Part shown: positions 24,035 through 33,400 of the stretch, one piece after another
Layout of the letters: every line of letters begins with the position of its first letter
How positions within the stretch are numbered: the first letter of the stretch is position 1
From: Treponema sp. UBA937
GTDB lineage: Bacteria; Spirochaetota; Spirochaetia; Treponematales; Breznakiellaceae
DNA: 64,000 nt
Reading direction: 5' to 3'
NCBI GenBank assembly: GCA_002293455.1
Contig: DBDH01000099.1
Location: 7,095 to 71,094, forward strand
The notes under the pieces: model-generated
What the model was told of the DNA's origin: nothing
The model's database searches: none
Seen by the model: the letters and a program-made list of their open reading frames with translations, nothing else
Translations under genes and position numbers: made by a program

Positions 24035-24832
24035 ATGAAAAGAAAACATATTTTAAGTTTAATTTGTTTTTTGATTACAGGTTTTGTTTTTATTGTATCA
24101 TGTAATAATCTTGCCGATGAGCCGCGTTATTCTTTGGCGGATTATCAGGCTGTCGGTACCAGCGTTTTTCTAAGAGACTGGACAGAAGACTATGATTGCA
24201 GTAATTTTTCCGTGCAGTTTTATCAAAATTGTTATAAGGCCGGACTGCCCTGCCGCGTAAGGTCTGGGATGTCAGGCGGGAGTATGTTTGAAATTGGACG
24301 CCATGCGTGGAATTCCGTAAAAATAAATGGTAAATGGGTTAACTGGGAACCTCAGTTCAATAATGTGTATGAAGATCATCGTCAAACTTGGACTCCAATG
24401 GGGGGTGAATGGGGAACTATATATGATGAAGATATTGCAAGAATGTTATACGAATATATCGGCAGGCATGTACCGGAACCCATCATCAATTTGCATGAAA
24501 TTGACGATTCTCTTTACAATGATACTCCGTTTTATCCTTTTTTTGTTCCAAGGGCATATTGTTTAAATGATGATACAAGCGCAGAAATGCAGGCTATTAT
24601 GTTAGAAGTTGAAAGTTATATGTCGGAACATGACCAAGTGGGGCTTTTCGCTATATTGGATTCAACATATTTTGTTTTCATTTTTAAGTATTATAACAAA
24701 TATTACGGCATAGAAGATTTGCAGGTAAATGATCCTCTTGAAGGCAGAAGTGTTATTGAAGGAAAAAGCATCAAGGAACTTGTGAATTCAGGTGCTGATT
24801 TTACGGTATTAGACGTTGATATATCTTATTAA
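24035..24832 (+). CDS. Lipoprotein with transglutaminase-like fold
   Basis: 265 residues. The lipobox IVSC follows a hydrophobic signal, so the protein is anchored in a membrane. Residues 50-110 carry a papain-like/transglutaminase triad: Cys in DYDCSNFS, His in GRHAWNSVKING, and an acidic residue in KWVNWEP. Members include peptidases and peptide cross-linking enzymes; many act on cell-wall or protein substrates. The C-terminal half (120-265) is unique. GTGAGG precedes the ATG. It lies 23 bp after glpK. Exact activity is unknown. Confidence 0.72.
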   Translation: MKRKHILSLICFLITGFVFIVSCNNLADEPRYSLADYQAVGTSVFLRDWTEDYDCSNFSVQFYQNCYKAGLPCRVRSGMSGGSMFEIGRHAWNSVKINGKWVNWEPQFNNVYEDHRQTWTPMGGEWGTIYDEDIARMLYEYIGRHVPEPIINLHEIDDSLYNDTPFYPFFVPRAYCLNDDTSAEMQAIMLEVESYMSEHDQVGLFAILDSTYFVFIFKYYNKYYGIEDLQVNDPLEGRSVIEGKSIKELVNSGADFTVLDVDISY

Positions 24833-24938
24833 TCTGCCGAGATGAGTTAGGGTTCTCATTAAATTCTCAATACATTGTGAAAATAATTGACTGTACGTAT
24901 TATATGTGTTATTCCTATGCGTATAGGAGTTTGATCAC

Positions 24939-25178
24939 ATGTATAAAAAACTCACGCTTAAATTGGACGAGTCGGTGATTCAGTACGCGAAAGAATACGC
25001 GGTAGAATGTAACAGCAGTCTTTCCAGGATGGTAGAAGATTATTTTAGGAATATTATTTCCGATAAGAGGCACAATAGACGATATTCTCCTTTAGTTGAA
25101 GAGCTGAGCGGTGTCATATCTGATAGTGATCTTAAAAACATCGATTATGTAAGCTATTTGGAAAGAAAATATGAATAA
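24939..25178 (+). CDS. Ribbon-helix-helix antitoxin (DUF6364-like)
   Basis: A 79-residue protein. The ribbon strand LTLKLDESVIQYAKEYA and second helix SLSRMVEDYFRNI are typical of ribbon-helix-helix antitoxins; the C-terminal tail (45-79) would bind the toxin. The start has GGAG upstream. Just before it, at 24914-24927, lies a CCTAT/ATAGG inverted repeat that could be its operator. It overlaps the next gene by 8 bp, the normal arrangement with a PIN-domain toxin, but that toxin is broken here, so this antitoxin is an orphan. Confidence 0.8.
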   Translation: MYKKLTLKLDESVIQYAKEYAVECNSSLSRMVEDYFRNIISDKRHNRRYSPLVEELSGVISDSDLKNIDYVSYLERKYE

Positions 25179-25415
25179 AGTTTTTTTAGATTCGGATATC
25201 ATTCTCGATTTGTTATGCTGCATGTTTTGCCGGTGGGAGAAAAAATAGTAGATTTAGCTTTAAACTCATCATGCAATGATTTTGAAGACGGAATTCAATA
25301 TTTTACCGCCCGTGAAAATCGTATATCAATTGTATTAACGAGAAATAAGAAAGACTACAAAGAAAAAGGCTTGATTATTCAAACACCGGAAGAATATGTA
25401 AAATCTATCTTTTGA
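25171..25415 (+). pseudogene. PIN-domain toxin with internal deletion and frameshift
   Basis: ATG 25171 reads MNKVFLDSDIILDLL, the start of a PIN-domain ribonuclease including its first acidic residues, then hits TAG at 25246-25248. In the neighbouring frame from 25215 the same family resumes (MLHVLPVGEKIVDLALN, DFEDGIQYF, VLTRNKKDY, then the TPEEYVKSIF end). About 60 middle residues are missing compared with the usual 130-140, and the frame is shifted at the join near 25212-25218. The deletion removes central catalytic-site residues, so the toxin should be dead. The neighbouring antitoxin is intact. Confidence 0.8.
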
Positions 25416-25477
25416 CTTCCTCAACATAAATCGGCCGGCTTACTGGGCAAATTCGATAAATATGCCGATAATAGGTC

Positions 25478-26590
25478 ATGACTGTATTTCAATCGTCGAA
25501 GCTGATAAAAATCGGCGGGTTCGCTCATGTCGATTCTGTTTTCATGGGCGGCGCTCATCCTGTGGTCCTGCAAACCATGTATAAAGATGCCCTTTCCGCT
25601 GAGGATTTGGAAGGTGAAAAAGGTGAAGCCTTGCTTTCAAGAATCGCGGGGCTTAAAGCCCTGGGATGTAAATTACTGCGTTTTGCGGTTCCAAGCCTGG
25701 ACGCTGCCGATGTTTTGGGGAAACTTTCGTCGATGGTGTCCATGCCTTTAGTTGCCGATATTCATTTCGATTATAAAATCGCTCTTCGCTGCCTCGATTA
25801 TCCTATTGCTAAAATCAGAATAAACCCGGGAAATATTGGAAGCTCTGACCGCGTGGAACAGGTCGTTTCCAAAGCGGCGTCAAAAAACATCCCTATTCGT
25901 ATCGGGGTGAATGCCGGAAGCCTGCCTCAGGACCTAAGAAATCTTGTTGATGAAAAAAAGATGTCCAGAGCGGAAGCCTTAGTGACAACGGCGGAACGGG
26001 AATTGGCGGTTTTTGAAGAATTCAACTTTCAGAATGTTCTTGTTTCCATGAAATCATCGTCTATAAAAGAAACGGTAGAAGCAAATGAAATACTGAGCGG
26101 CCGCAGCGATGTTCCGCTTCATTTGGGAATTACCGAAGCCGGTCCATTAATTTCCGGCGTGGTGAGAAGCGCTATCGCTTTTCACGCGCTTTTGCGGCAG
26201 GGAATAGGCGCCACTTTGCGTGTGTCGCTTTCGGATACCATGGAAAACGAAGTGATCGCCGGACGGGAAATTCTTGGGGCGCTTGCCGAAAGTTCGGGGG
26301 AAAAAATAAACGGGGTGAATATCATTTCCTGTCCGCGCTGCGGAAGAGCCGGATTTGACACTCACGGTTTTACGGAAAAATGGAAGGACTATCTGTATAA
26401 ACTTGATAAAAATATTACCGTGGCGATTATGGGATGTCCCGTGAACGGTCCCGGAGAATCCAAACACGCGGATTTGGGAATTACCGGCGCGGGGGAAAAA
26501 GTCCTAATTTTTAAACATGGTGAAATCATCAGAACTATCAACAAAGAAGATGCGGACGCTGCGTTTAAAGAAGAGGTAGCCAAATTATGA
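25478..26590 (+). CDS. ispG: 4-hydroxy-3-methylbut-2-enyl-diphosphate synthase
   Basis: A 370-residue iron-sulfur enzyme of the methylerythritol phosphate isoprenoid pathway. Seen: VVLQTMYKDALS, the barrel segment ADIHFDYKIAL, RINPGNIG, and the [4Fe-4S] ligands in CPRCGR and MGCPVNGPGES. This is the compact bacterial form without a middle insertion. Its stop overlaps the next gene by 4 nt (ATGA). No other pathway gene lies in the window. Confidence 0.95.
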   Translation: MTVFQSSKLIKIGGFAHVDSVFMGGAHPVVLQTMYKDALSAEDLEGEKGEALLSRIAGLKALGCKLLRFAVPSLDAADVLGKLSSMVSMPLVADIHFDYKIALRCLDYPIAKIRINPGNIGSSDRVEQVVSKAASKNIPIRIGVNAGSLPQDLRNLVDEKKMSRAEALVTTAERELAVFEEFNFQNVLVSMKSSSIKETVEANEILSGRSDVPLHLGITEAGPLISGVVRSAIAFHALLRQGIGATLRVSLSDTMENEVIAGREILGALAESSGEKINGVNIISCPRCGRAGFDTHGFTEKWKDYLYKLDKNITVAIMGCPVNGPGESKHADLGITGAGEKVLIFKHGEIIRTINKEDADAAFKEEVAKL

Positions 26591-27696
26591 AAAAACTTTT
26601 TTTGCTTTTTACTCTCTGTTCTCTGCTTTTTGTGATAGAGGCTCAGACTGCCGGACGGCCTTATTGGTTTACGCTGGAACAGGGGAAATCCTATTTCCGT
26701 AATCAGGATTACGGGAATGCCCTTATGGCTTTTGAAGACGCGAGGCAGCAGCGCCGGGATATGTATACAAAGATGGAACAGGACTTGATCGCTGTTTTGT
26801 CTTTGCCGGAGGTCCGCCGTCTTAACGATTCCCTTAGCAATGTGGAAAAGTACGCGGCTGACCGGAATGTGATAAATGTTTCAAAAGCATTGGATGAATT
26901 ATATTACCGCCTTCCTAAAGAAAGTTTTAACGATTCGGCGGAAGCGGCTCTCAAAGCGTTTGGAACATTGAAGGATTATCCTGAAGCGGAATATTGGATT
27001 GGTGAAGTTTTCCGTTTGGAAGGAGAATTGGGCGTAGCTCTTGGACAGTATCAAAGAGCTTACAACCTGAAAGATCGGCTTGAAATACCGGATTTTGCCC
27101 TGGAGATTCTTTACCGCATGGCTGATCTCCGCAAAATCCGTCAGGAATATACCCTCATGGAAAGTGCTTATCTTGAAATTCTTAAAAATGATACACTCTG
27201 GTCGGGTACAGATAATACTTTTGCCAAAGAGTCTATGGGCCGGGTTCTGGAAAACGAAGGCCTGGATCAATTTCTTATGGTTTTCAGATATAACAATCAT
27301 TGGGTGGAAAAAGCGCATCGGGAATTGGGACTTTATTATTACATTTCCGGCCGTCATGTAAAAGCCGCGGATCATCTTTTATTTGCTTTTTTGATTCAAA
27401 ATTCAATTATTATTGAAAACTTACTGCATAATCAATTTGATTATGCGTTCAGCAGCGCGGATGATTTGCTTGATCGTATCCTTATTGACGCGCCATTGTC
27501 GGAGTATGCGGCAGAAGTTGAATATTACAAAACGGTCTATTATTTGGGCGGCGCGATATACGGAAACGGAAACCTGACTACGGCAAGGAATTTCTGGGAA
27601 CTTTTGGCGGAAAAACCAGAAGCGGGGGAATGGAGCATCCGTGCCAGAGCTCAATTGCAAAGTCCTTTCATCGAAAAAATCAATGAAATGCCTTGA
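26587..27696 (+). CDS. Exported helical-repeat (TPR-like) protein
   Basis: 369 residues with a signal peptide (KKLFLLFTLCSLLFVIEAQ). The mature part is all-helical with TPR-like pairs, e.g. YFRNQDYGNALMAFEDARQQ, EAEYWIGEVFRLEGELGVAL and GLYYYISGRHVKAADHLLFA. It is predicted periplasmic and to bind proteins. It is coupled to ispG by a 4-nt overlap, which suggests co-expression rather than a shared pathway. No named family was recognised. Confidence 0.7.
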   Translation: MKKLFLLFTLCSLLFVIEAQTAGRPYWFTLEQGKSYFRNQDYGNALMAFEDARQQRRDMYTKMEQDLIAVLSLPEVRRLNDSLSNVEKYAADRNVINVSKALDELYYRLPKESFNDSAEAALKAFGTLKDYPEAEYWIGEVFRLEGELGVALGQYQRAYNLKDRLEIPDFALEILYRMADLRKIRQEYTLMESAYLEILKNDTLWSGTDNTFAKESMGRVLENEGLDQFLMVFRYNNHWVEKAHRELGLYYYISGRHVKAADHLLFAFLIQNSIIIENLLHNQFDYAFSSADDLLDRILIDAPLSEYAAEVEYYKTVYYLGGAIYGNGNLTTARNFWELLAEKPEAGEWSIRARAQLQSPFIEKINEMP

Positions 27697-27806
27697 AGTT
27701 CATGTAAGGCGGACCTGCGCTGATAATTTTTTTTACAGTGTATTTTTTTCAAAAATACGTTATACTAAATAACGATGGTTTAAAAACTTTTTTTTGGAGG
27801 AATATT

Positions 27807-28304
27807 TTGAAAAAGATTGTGTTAATGGTAATGGTTCTTTTGGTTTTAGGCGGAGCGGCGGCGTTTGCTGATCATCCGGACGGTCTTGGCATCGGCGTGA
27901 TAGGCGGAGGCGGCTATGGCGGCGGCGGAGGCGGCGGAAATGTCGGGTTGAGCCTCAAAGTTCCCCAGCTTCCCGTATATTGGGGAGTAAATCTTAGAAT
28001 TGATCCCCATTATTTCGGCTTGGGAATAACCGGTGATTATTATCTTTTTGACGACGATTTGCTGAACAGCGGAGAGCTTGAACTCGGCTGGTTCCTAGGC
28101 GTCGGCGGCATTGTGAATTTGGGATTCGGCAATGATTATTTTGGGTTTAGTCTTGGAGCGCGGCTTCCCATAGGTCTTTCTCTGCAATTCAATATTTTTG
28201 AGGTGTTTTTGGATGTCGCTCCCGCTATCGGGCTTGCGGTAGTTCCCAATTTTGGCCTTTTTTGGGACATTGCCGGAGAATTAGGCATTCGTGTCTGGCT
28301 CTAA
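27807..28304 (+). CDS. Small exported glycine-rich protein, possibly outer membrane
   Basis: 166 residues. The start is TTG at 27807 with a strong GGAGG 6 nt upstream. A signal peptide (LKKIVLMVMVLLVLGGAAAFA) is followed by a GGGGYGGGGGGG stretch and then beta-strands rich in Gly, Leu and Phe. A small barrel or membrane-associated protein is plausible. It stands alone with a TATACT -10 box at 27761-27766 but no convincing -35. Its transcript should stop at the hairpin at 28360-28388. Confidence 0.6.
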   Translation: MKKIVLMVMVLLVLGGAAAFADHPDGLGIGVIGGGGYGGGGGGGNVGLSLKVPQLPVYWGVNLRIDPHYFGLGITGDYYLFDDDLLNSGELELGWFLGVGGIVNLGFGNDYFGFSLGARLPIGLSLQFNIFEVFLDVAPAIGLAVVPNFGLFWDIAGELGIRVWL

Positions 28305-28329
28305 ATGGACGCCTTGGGGCGTTAAGGCT

Positions 28330-28358
28330 TTGACGAACAACAAAAAATAGGGTATAAA
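28330..28358 (+). promoter_or_regulatory. Promoter of the UPRT-domain gene, abutting a terminator
   Basis: TTGACG (28330-28335) and TATAAA (28353-28358) with the optimal 17-bp spacer. The predicted transcription start (about 28365) falls inside the 5' arm of the hairpin at 28360-28381. Confidence 0.7.
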
Positions 28359-28359
28359 A

Positions 28360-28388
28360 CCTTCAGGGCATTCCCTGGAGGTTTTTTT
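28360..28388 (+). terminator. Terminator-like hairpin that contains the next gene's ribosome site
   Basis: A 9-bp stem, CCTTCAGGG (28360-28368) with CCCTGGAGG (28373-28381), has one G-U pair and a CATT loop. Seven T residues follow (28382-28388), then the ATG at 28389. It has the form of an intrinsic terminator for the upstream gene. The 3' arm is the Shine-Dalgarno sequence of the downstream gene. Confidence 0.75.
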
Positions 28389-29468
28389 ATGAGCAAAATA
28401 ATTCTTAAAGCAGAAGACCTGGACGGATTCCTTACGGAGACTGATAAAGACCATATTGCGGAAATGGATCACATGTTTAGGCAGCTCACGGATTCTTTCA
28501 ATATCCTTTCCTCTACTGCCGATGCCGGAGACCGCCGCCGAGAGGAACAGAATCTCATCACTCTGTATAATCAGATGGGATTGAAGATGCAGGATATTTG
28601 TAATAATGAAAAAAACATCAATGTGTACTCTTTTAAAACTCCTCAGGAAAGTCATCCGGAAGCGTCCAGAGTTATTGCAAAACTGCGGGATATCAGAACG
28701 GAACATCAAGAGTTTGTGTATTACATTCAGAGGGCCTATGAAATGCTCTTTAAACTTGCTTACGGCGGGGCTACCGGGGTCAATAAAAATTACCTCATTG
28801 TCAAAACACCGGTAACCGTTCCTTTTCAAAATTATGCCGTTCATAAAATCACCAACATCGATGAAAAAATTGAAAATACTGTAATGTGCGTCATGCTTCG
28901 CGGCGCGCTTCTTCCGTCGATGATCATGTCAAAGGAAATTCAGGAATATTCATCTCATGGATATGTTACGCCTTTTGCCTTATTCAAAATAAAAAGGGAT
29001 GATGAAAAATGCGAGAACAATATGGAATACATTCTGGACCTGGAAAAATCGTATTTTAATCTTGAAAGCCTGCACGGCAAGGATTTGATATTTGCCGATC
29101 CCATGAATGCCACGGGCGGCAGCCTTGTTACTGTAATTAAATACCTTCTTGATCAAGGAGTTAAACCGCGTTCGGTTCAGTTTTTCAATGTCATTGCCGC
29201 TTTGAAAGGAGCGCTCCGGGTGGTTCGGGCTTTGGAAAATTGTTCGGTATCGACTCTTTGGATGGATCCGATTTTGAATAAAGCCGCGTACATTCTGCCG
29301 GGACTGGGAGACGCGGGGGACCGGGTAAACGGCGTTGACCTTCCGGAAAATCCGCGGAACATCATACAGCTTATTGCGGACTATGGTTCGAATATTGCTC
29401 AGCTCTACCGCGCCCAGCTGCGGGAGATTGAAGATACTGTCCTTGAGACCGCCCATGACAAACATTAA
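28389..29468 (+). CDS. Uracil phosphoribosyltransferase-domain protein with long N-terminal extension
   Basis: 359 residues. The C-terminal 225 or so match uracil phosphoribosyltransferase: the PRPP loop [11 protein letters not shown] (about 235-245) and the uracil-binding [13 protein letters not shown] (303-315). These enzymes make UMP from uracil and PRPP. The N-terminal 130 residues are an added helical domain not found in the roughly 210-residue housekeeping enzyme; it may be regulatory or alter substrate. The gene has its own promoter, and its ribosome site GGAGG is inside a hairpin with a T7 run before the ATG, which hints at regulation. Its stop overlaps the following lipoprotein start by 14 bp. 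Confidence 0.82.
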   Translation: MSKIILKAEDLDGFLTETDKDHIAEMDHMFRQLTDSFNILSSTADAGDRRREEQNLITLYNQMGLKMQDICNNEKNINVYSFKTPQESHPEASRVIAKLRDIRTEHQEFVYYIQRAYEMLFKLAYGGATGVNKNYLIVKTPVTVPFQNYAVHKITNIDEKIENTVMCVMLRGALLPSMIMSKEIQEYSSHGYVTPFALFKIKRDDEKCENNMEYILDLEKSYFNLESLHGKDLIFADPMNATGGSLVTVIKYLLDQGVKPRSVQFFNVIAALKGALRVVRALENCSVSTLWMDPILNKAAYILPGLGDAGDRVNGVDLPENPRNIIQLIADYGSNIAQLYRAQLREIEDTVLETAHDKH

Positions 29469-30417
29469 ACAAAAAGCCGCAAGCCTGTTGCTGGTACTAT
29501 TGTTTTGCATGTTCCTCGCTTCATGCGCGTCATCCGCGGGAGCCGTATCCGCCGAGGAATATTATTCCCTTGGTGTTGCATACATGGACATGGGAAAATA
29601 TGATGAAGCCGAAAAATGGTTTCAACGCGCTCAGGCCGCGGATAAAACAAAATCTGCATCCGAATACAATTTAGGCCGGATCGCTTTTGAAACTGGACGT
29701 TACGAAGAATCCGCTTTGTTATTTGAAAGCATCATCCGGCGGGATCCTCAGAATACGATGGCTTTAAAATCGGCGGCCTACGCCCGGATAAAAAACGGCG
29801 ATTTGGAAGCGGCTCTGAATCATTATACGCGGCTCCTGGAACTGGTGCCGGAAAGCGCGGACGACGGGTACAATCATGCCCTGGTTTTGTTTGCTTTGGG
29901 AAAAACAAGCGAAGCTGATGCCGTAATTTCAAGATATGCTTTTGCTCTCCAGAATAATGATGATCTTTTGCTTTTATACGCGCGCATACAAAAAGCGGAA
30001 AAGAAAATCGAAGCTGTTGATAGTTACGATCTTTGGCTCAAAAAAAATGCCGATTTGCAGGTAAAATTTGAATATGCCGAAACCTTGGAGTATGCGGAGC
30101 TTTATGTCAAAGCCCTTGAAAATTACCGCGAAATTCTCAATGCCGATCTTTCCGCCGTTCCCGGTCTTTCAACACCACAGATCAGGTTTTCTATCGCGAG
30201 GGTTCTTCTTGTTTCCGATCCTTCCGTTCCGGACGGTATCACAGAACTGCAAGGAGCCGTGACAGACGGCTTTACTGATAAAGACGCGGTTGAAGAGCTG
30301 CTGGAAATGGAAGGAATATCCGCGGAACATAAAGAGGAGATACGAATTATTCTGGACGGTATTTCCGACAATGTTCCGGATGCGGAAGAAGAAACGGCCG
30401 CAGAAGCTGCTGCGTAA
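29455..30417 (+). CDS. TPR lipoprotein
   Basis: 320 residues. Signal peptide with lipobox LASC. TPR units follow: [39 protein letters not shown] and [18 protein letters not shown]. The acidic tail ends in [10 protein letters not shown]. It is likely an envelope scaffold that binds proteins, of unknown partner. Start 29455 overlaps the UPRT gene by 14 bp; the longer in-frame reading from 29335 lacks sense at its N-terminus. It converges on the large envelope gene with 3 bp between stops and no room for a separate terminator. Confidence 0.8.
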   Translation: MTNIKQKAASLLLVLLFCMFLASCASSAGAVSAEEYYSLGVAYMDMGKYDEAEKWFQRAQAADKTKSASEYNLGRIAFETGRYEESALLFESIIRRDPQNTMALKSAAYARIKNGDLEAALNHYTRLLELVPESADDGYNHALVLFALGKTSEADAVISRYAFALQNNDDLLLLYARIQKAEKKIEAVDSYDLWLKKNADLQVKFEYAETLEYAELYVKALENYREILNADLSAVPGLSTPQIRFSIARVLLVSDPSVPDGITELQGAVTDGFTDKDAVEELLEMEGISAEHKEEIRIILDGISDNVPDAEEETAAEAAA

Positions 30418-30420
30418 GAT

Positions 30421-33400
30421 TCAGAAGCTGATGTTCAGCATTGTTCCTATAGTGCCGATGAACGAAAGGATTTCGGTTGCCGAATGGTAGAGCGCCGACA
30501 GTTCCGCAAAAACGGAAAAGTAAAGCCTTCCTTCCAAGCGGATGATTGATTCATGGCGCAGATCAAGATTCATAACAAGTTCATCATCCTTTTCACTGAT
30601 GCTTAATTCAAGCGTTTCGTTCCGCAGCTGACTGAACGGCTGTGCCGCGATTTCCGAAAGGGCGGGAAAGTTTTTCAGGCCGAGGGCTTTTCCCATGAGA
30701 AAGCTGTAAAAAACAGAAAGCAGGCTTTTTTTGGTCGGTACGAGCCAATCAATCTTCAAACTTTCCGACCAGCCTGAATCGGTAAAAGTCAGCGTGTTGT
30801 CAAGAATAAGAACGGCTTCGGTAAAACCGAAGAACGACATGTTTTGATTCATAAGGAACTGCCAAGAAATATCTTCCCCTCTTGGGAAAGCAATGCTGCC
30901 TTCAAGGCGGTTGGAAAATTCATCGCTCTGATAAAATTTCATGATCGGCGTTGAACCGAAAGCTCCAAACAGGTTAACCGCGGCAAAATCAATAGAGGCA
31001 TTCAGATTGAGTACATCTGATAATGTATCTAACTTTTGATGCAAGTTACGCTTTAGCGCCATGTTAAACGCGGAAGGAATGAAAAATGAAGGCAGTCCGT
31101 TCATCTGAGGAATTTGAAAATGTATTTCCGTAAGATCATGAAACAGGCTGTTTTCGGTAAAAGCGTTCCACTTTGAAGCATCATACATCGTTTTCATTGA
31201 ATCATACAGAGACGGATCAAACAGTGAATAAAGAGGAATCGATGCCCAAAGGGGAGCGGATGCCTGTAAGCTGTTCATAAACCATTGGCTGTCATCGTAA
31301 AACGATGTTCCCGAACGGTTTAATCCCCAATTAAAGCCGCGTTCAAGCCGGAACATTGCGTTGATTTTTCCTATCATAAAAGGCAGTTCAAGCCGAACCG
31401 TGCTGTTGGATAAGGTTGTCGATTGTACCTTGTTATAAATGGATTCTCCTTCCAAGTAAATGTTCGCGCCGACAGGCTTTGTGTCAACCGTGCCGCTGAT
31501 TGACAGTTTTGCGTTACGTCTGTCCGCGTCCTTACCGGCATCGGGCAGCATAGCTTCCCAGCTTCGCAGCCATCCGTCTCCGAATGACGAAGTCCAGCCG
31601 TCTGGTTCTTCATTGTAACTAAGCCAATTAGCGTAAAAATCCGCCCTTATGCCCGAATTGTTGCCGTCAAAGGGTTTAAATCCCGCATAGGTTTCCCAGA
31701 TTCTGTCCAGACGCATATCTTCATATTCCGCGGACGTTTCGATTCCCGCTTCCACCTTTGTTACGCCAAACGTTGGCGCAAGACCGAGCGAAAGTTCATG
31801 CAAAAGACTTTCACCGCCGGAACCTGTTTGGAAGTGATTGTTGAAGGAAACAGGGCCGAAACTTCTGTCAATCTCGTAACCTGCGTTCCATGTAGTCTGC
31901 CGTGAATCGGCATTTATGCGGAAGTTAAGCGACAAGAGCGTATCCAAGATTGTTCCCGCGATTTTTGAATAACCAAGAAGGCCCGCGAAAGGTTCTATGT
32001 TTCTGTGTTCGGGGCTGGTTCTAAAAGCGGATTCCAGATTGGATTGGATTGAAACATCTTCCAGTATATCAACGTTTCCTATAGAAAGAATTACTCCCGG
32101 AATGCGCCAATCTACGGAAGCTCCGGCATTGAACTTGTATGAAGAAATAGAATTTTCTAAAATGATTTCATCCGCCGAAAATTGTCCCGCCGGAAGGGAT
32201 TTTCCATCCTCTGGTTTTATAAAAAGTATCATGTAACTTTGTTGCCCGGAATTGTCCTGTTCATCGTTATAGTGTTCTTGATTGGGATTGTAACTTACTA
32301 TTGCCTTGTCTATTGTTACGCCGGACACTCTGACTTCCGGCGAAGAACCGTTATACTCAACTTCCACCTTAGACCACTCGCCGGGTGTGAAAGCGCCGCC
32401 CGGAATAATTACTTTTAATCTTGTTTTTCCGGAAGCGTTAAGCGCGGCTGGACCTTGTGTAATATGAAACTGTACTTCCGCGTTTTGCAAAATTTGCTTG
32501 TCAGTTTCATCCGCATCTGTTGCCGTTGTTTCCGGTCCTTTCACAAAAAAACTGAGCGTATCATAATTGATCAGCGGAATCCAGGGAATTCTCGTGTCAA
32601 CGCCGTATGCCGTATTTGTGCTTCCTTCTTTCCATGCGACGTTTAGAACCCGCTGAGTAACATTATTGGGATGCAGCTTATCAATCAGACTTGCGTATTT
32701 GGAACGAAGATCGTTATCAAACATCTCTTTTGCGCTTACGTTTGACGATTGTGAAACCGCGTTGCTGTTATCTGCTTCTATCGGCCTGAAGGACGCTCCC
32801 CACACGACAGGCGGAGCGAAAAGAATTCTGCCGCTTACGCTGTTTCCTTTGCCGTCAATTAAAACACGCATATAATTCGCGTGTTTTAATTGACCGCGTT
32901 CTATGTTATTAAGTACGACCGGCTTAACCTTAATATTCCCATCAGCGTCAATCTCTCCCGCGGAATAAATCGTTTCCGTGACAATCACTTCGGGATTTTC
33001 TCCAAACCTGTTGTCCTGATCTTTTAGCGTTCCGAACTGTACTTTTACGTCAAAGTCTCCAAGAGAGAGATCGGTATTAAAACCGTACAATCTGATGGGA
33101 ATATCAATTTGTTCGGCGGTATGTAAATTATGATCATCCCCCAGGGGAGACTGAAATCCTGTCCAAAGTTTTTCGTTATCCAGGGAAAACTCGGCAGCCA
33201 GGACTTCCCGTTTTATACTGTTGTCCCAGACAGGATAAGGTCCTTCTTCGGAAGCGATTTTTTCCGCGCCGCTCCATTCGATGGGGTGCAAAGAAGAAGT
33301 CAGCAGATTCGACTCCCGGTAATTTCTGTACACAAGCGGAGCGCGGTTTTGATCCGTAAGAGGCGTTTCAAAAAAAGATGATTGTTGTTTTTCCGGAGCC

